Below are positions 33,082 through 33,304 of a stretch of 33,304 nucleotides of DNA, piece by piece. The first letter of the stretch is position 1; each line of letters begins with the position of its first letter. Origin of the DNA: an uncultured Clostridia bacterium (GTDB taxonomy: Bacteria > Bacillota > Clostridia > Oscillospirales > Ruminococcaceae); the NCBI GenBank assembly GCA_947588805.1, contig CANPYR010000027.1, positions 1 to 33,304 of the forward strand, read 5' to 3'. The position numbers were made by a program, and so were the translations under genes. A model generated the notes under the pieces. It was not told the origin of the DNA and searched no databases. It saw only the letters and a program-made list of their open reading frames with translations.

Positions 33082-33165
33082 TAGGTTTGGAAAAGAGGAA
33101 TGCCCCCTCCCGCACATATTATCTCCATATTTTAAATTCCTCGCCGAAGGCAAAACCTTGTAATT

Positions 33166-33200
33166 CTGATATCTGACTTCTGACATCTGTATTCTTGATG
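33166..33200 (-). repeat. heptad tract near the right edge (5 x 7 bp)
   Basis: CTGATAT, CTGACTT, CTGACAT, CTGTATT, CTTGATG on the plus strand. The first 19 bases match the tract at the end of secA. Confidence 0.7.
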
Positions 33201-33292
33201 TGGCCGCCTTGGCCACATCTCGGTTTTCGGGTGTGTCCATTCCACCCGCATTAAAGGAAATCAACCAGTCCGAAAGGCAATTCGCCTTTTGG
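33197..33292. repeat. hairpin chain at the right edge
   Basis: Three successive hairpins: GATGTGGCC/GGCCACATC (from about 33197), CGGGTG/CACCCG, and CCGAAAGGC/GCCTTTTGG (33270-33292). The design resembles repeat A but the sequence is different; it may be one copy of another family cut by the window edge. Confidence 0.5.
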
Positions 33293-33304
33293 ATACTTCT
33301 CACG
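33251..33304 (-). CDS. possible C-terminal end of a gene continuing beyond the window
   Basis: On the minus strand a frame open at the window edge reads REKYPKGELPFGLVDFL and then stops (TAA, 33251-33253). The composition is protein-like, but 17 residues overlapping a hairpin are too few to be sure, and another frame stays open through the same bases. Confidence 0.25.
   Translation of the reverse strand, partial: REKYPKGELPFGLVDFL

Noticed and set aside
33049..33303. 84-residue minus-strand frame upstream of secA
   Set aside because: It crosses the secA promoter, a heptad tract and two hairpins; more likely non-coding.

Overview
The window looks like a chromosomal segment of a low-GC-lineage Gram-positive anaerobe (Bacillota, class Clostridia; a gut Oscillospirales-like bacterium is my best guess). 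The reasons are a type III glutamine synthetase, a Firmicutes-type DNA polymerase I with a decayed proofreading domain, RqcH, a 912-residue SecA with a C-terminal zinc tail, SH3b/transglutaminase lipoproteins, and near-consensus sigma-A promoters with strong AGGAGG ribosome binding sites. Apart from a possible gene tail at the right edge, all genes are complete and nearly all are housekeeping. There is no transposase, integrase, phage gene or CRISPR array.

Layout: a tRNA-Lys(UUU) gene (minus) lies divergent from an ornithine/arginine operon argC-argJ-argB-argD (plus, 522-4823). Next come glnN (minus), rqcH with a small membrane protein (minus), nif3, trmK and a DUF1858 protein (minus), and three lipoproteins (minus): an SH3b-transglutaminase protein, a transglutaminase paralogue and an orphan BtuF-like binding protein. 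These are followed by rimI-tsaD, trmN6-rsmI and a 92-residue unknown gene with dusB (all minus). polA and a HAD phosphatase (plus) converge on a YiiX-like cysteine hydrolase. The window closes with secA and a DUF1015 gene (minus). A theme of tRNA and rRNA modification (TrmK, TsaD, RsmI, TrmN6, Dus) and ribosome quality control (RqcH, RimI) runs through the middle.

The unusual content lies between the genes. At least four families of highly structured repeats fill nearly every gap. Family A is a chain of five hairpins (four copies). Family B is an AT-richer module flanking family C. Family C is an 84-bp element with 17-bp terminal inverted repeats (nine copies plus one half copy). Some C copies carry a palindromic insert D at a fixed internal site; D can carry palindromic unit E; and one E carries a further palindrome F, giving four nested levels. 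E also sits inside one copy of family A. Paired substitutions in the arms of C and E support base pairing. I do not recognise these as a named family.

A second intergenic pattern is a set of short tracts with a period of 7 (sometimes 8) bases, several exactly 35 bp (5 x 7). Most lie at the 3' end of a gene and often supply its stop codon, although each tract has its own sequence. Together, the nested palindromes and the stop-codon heptad tracts are the candidates for undescribed biology here.
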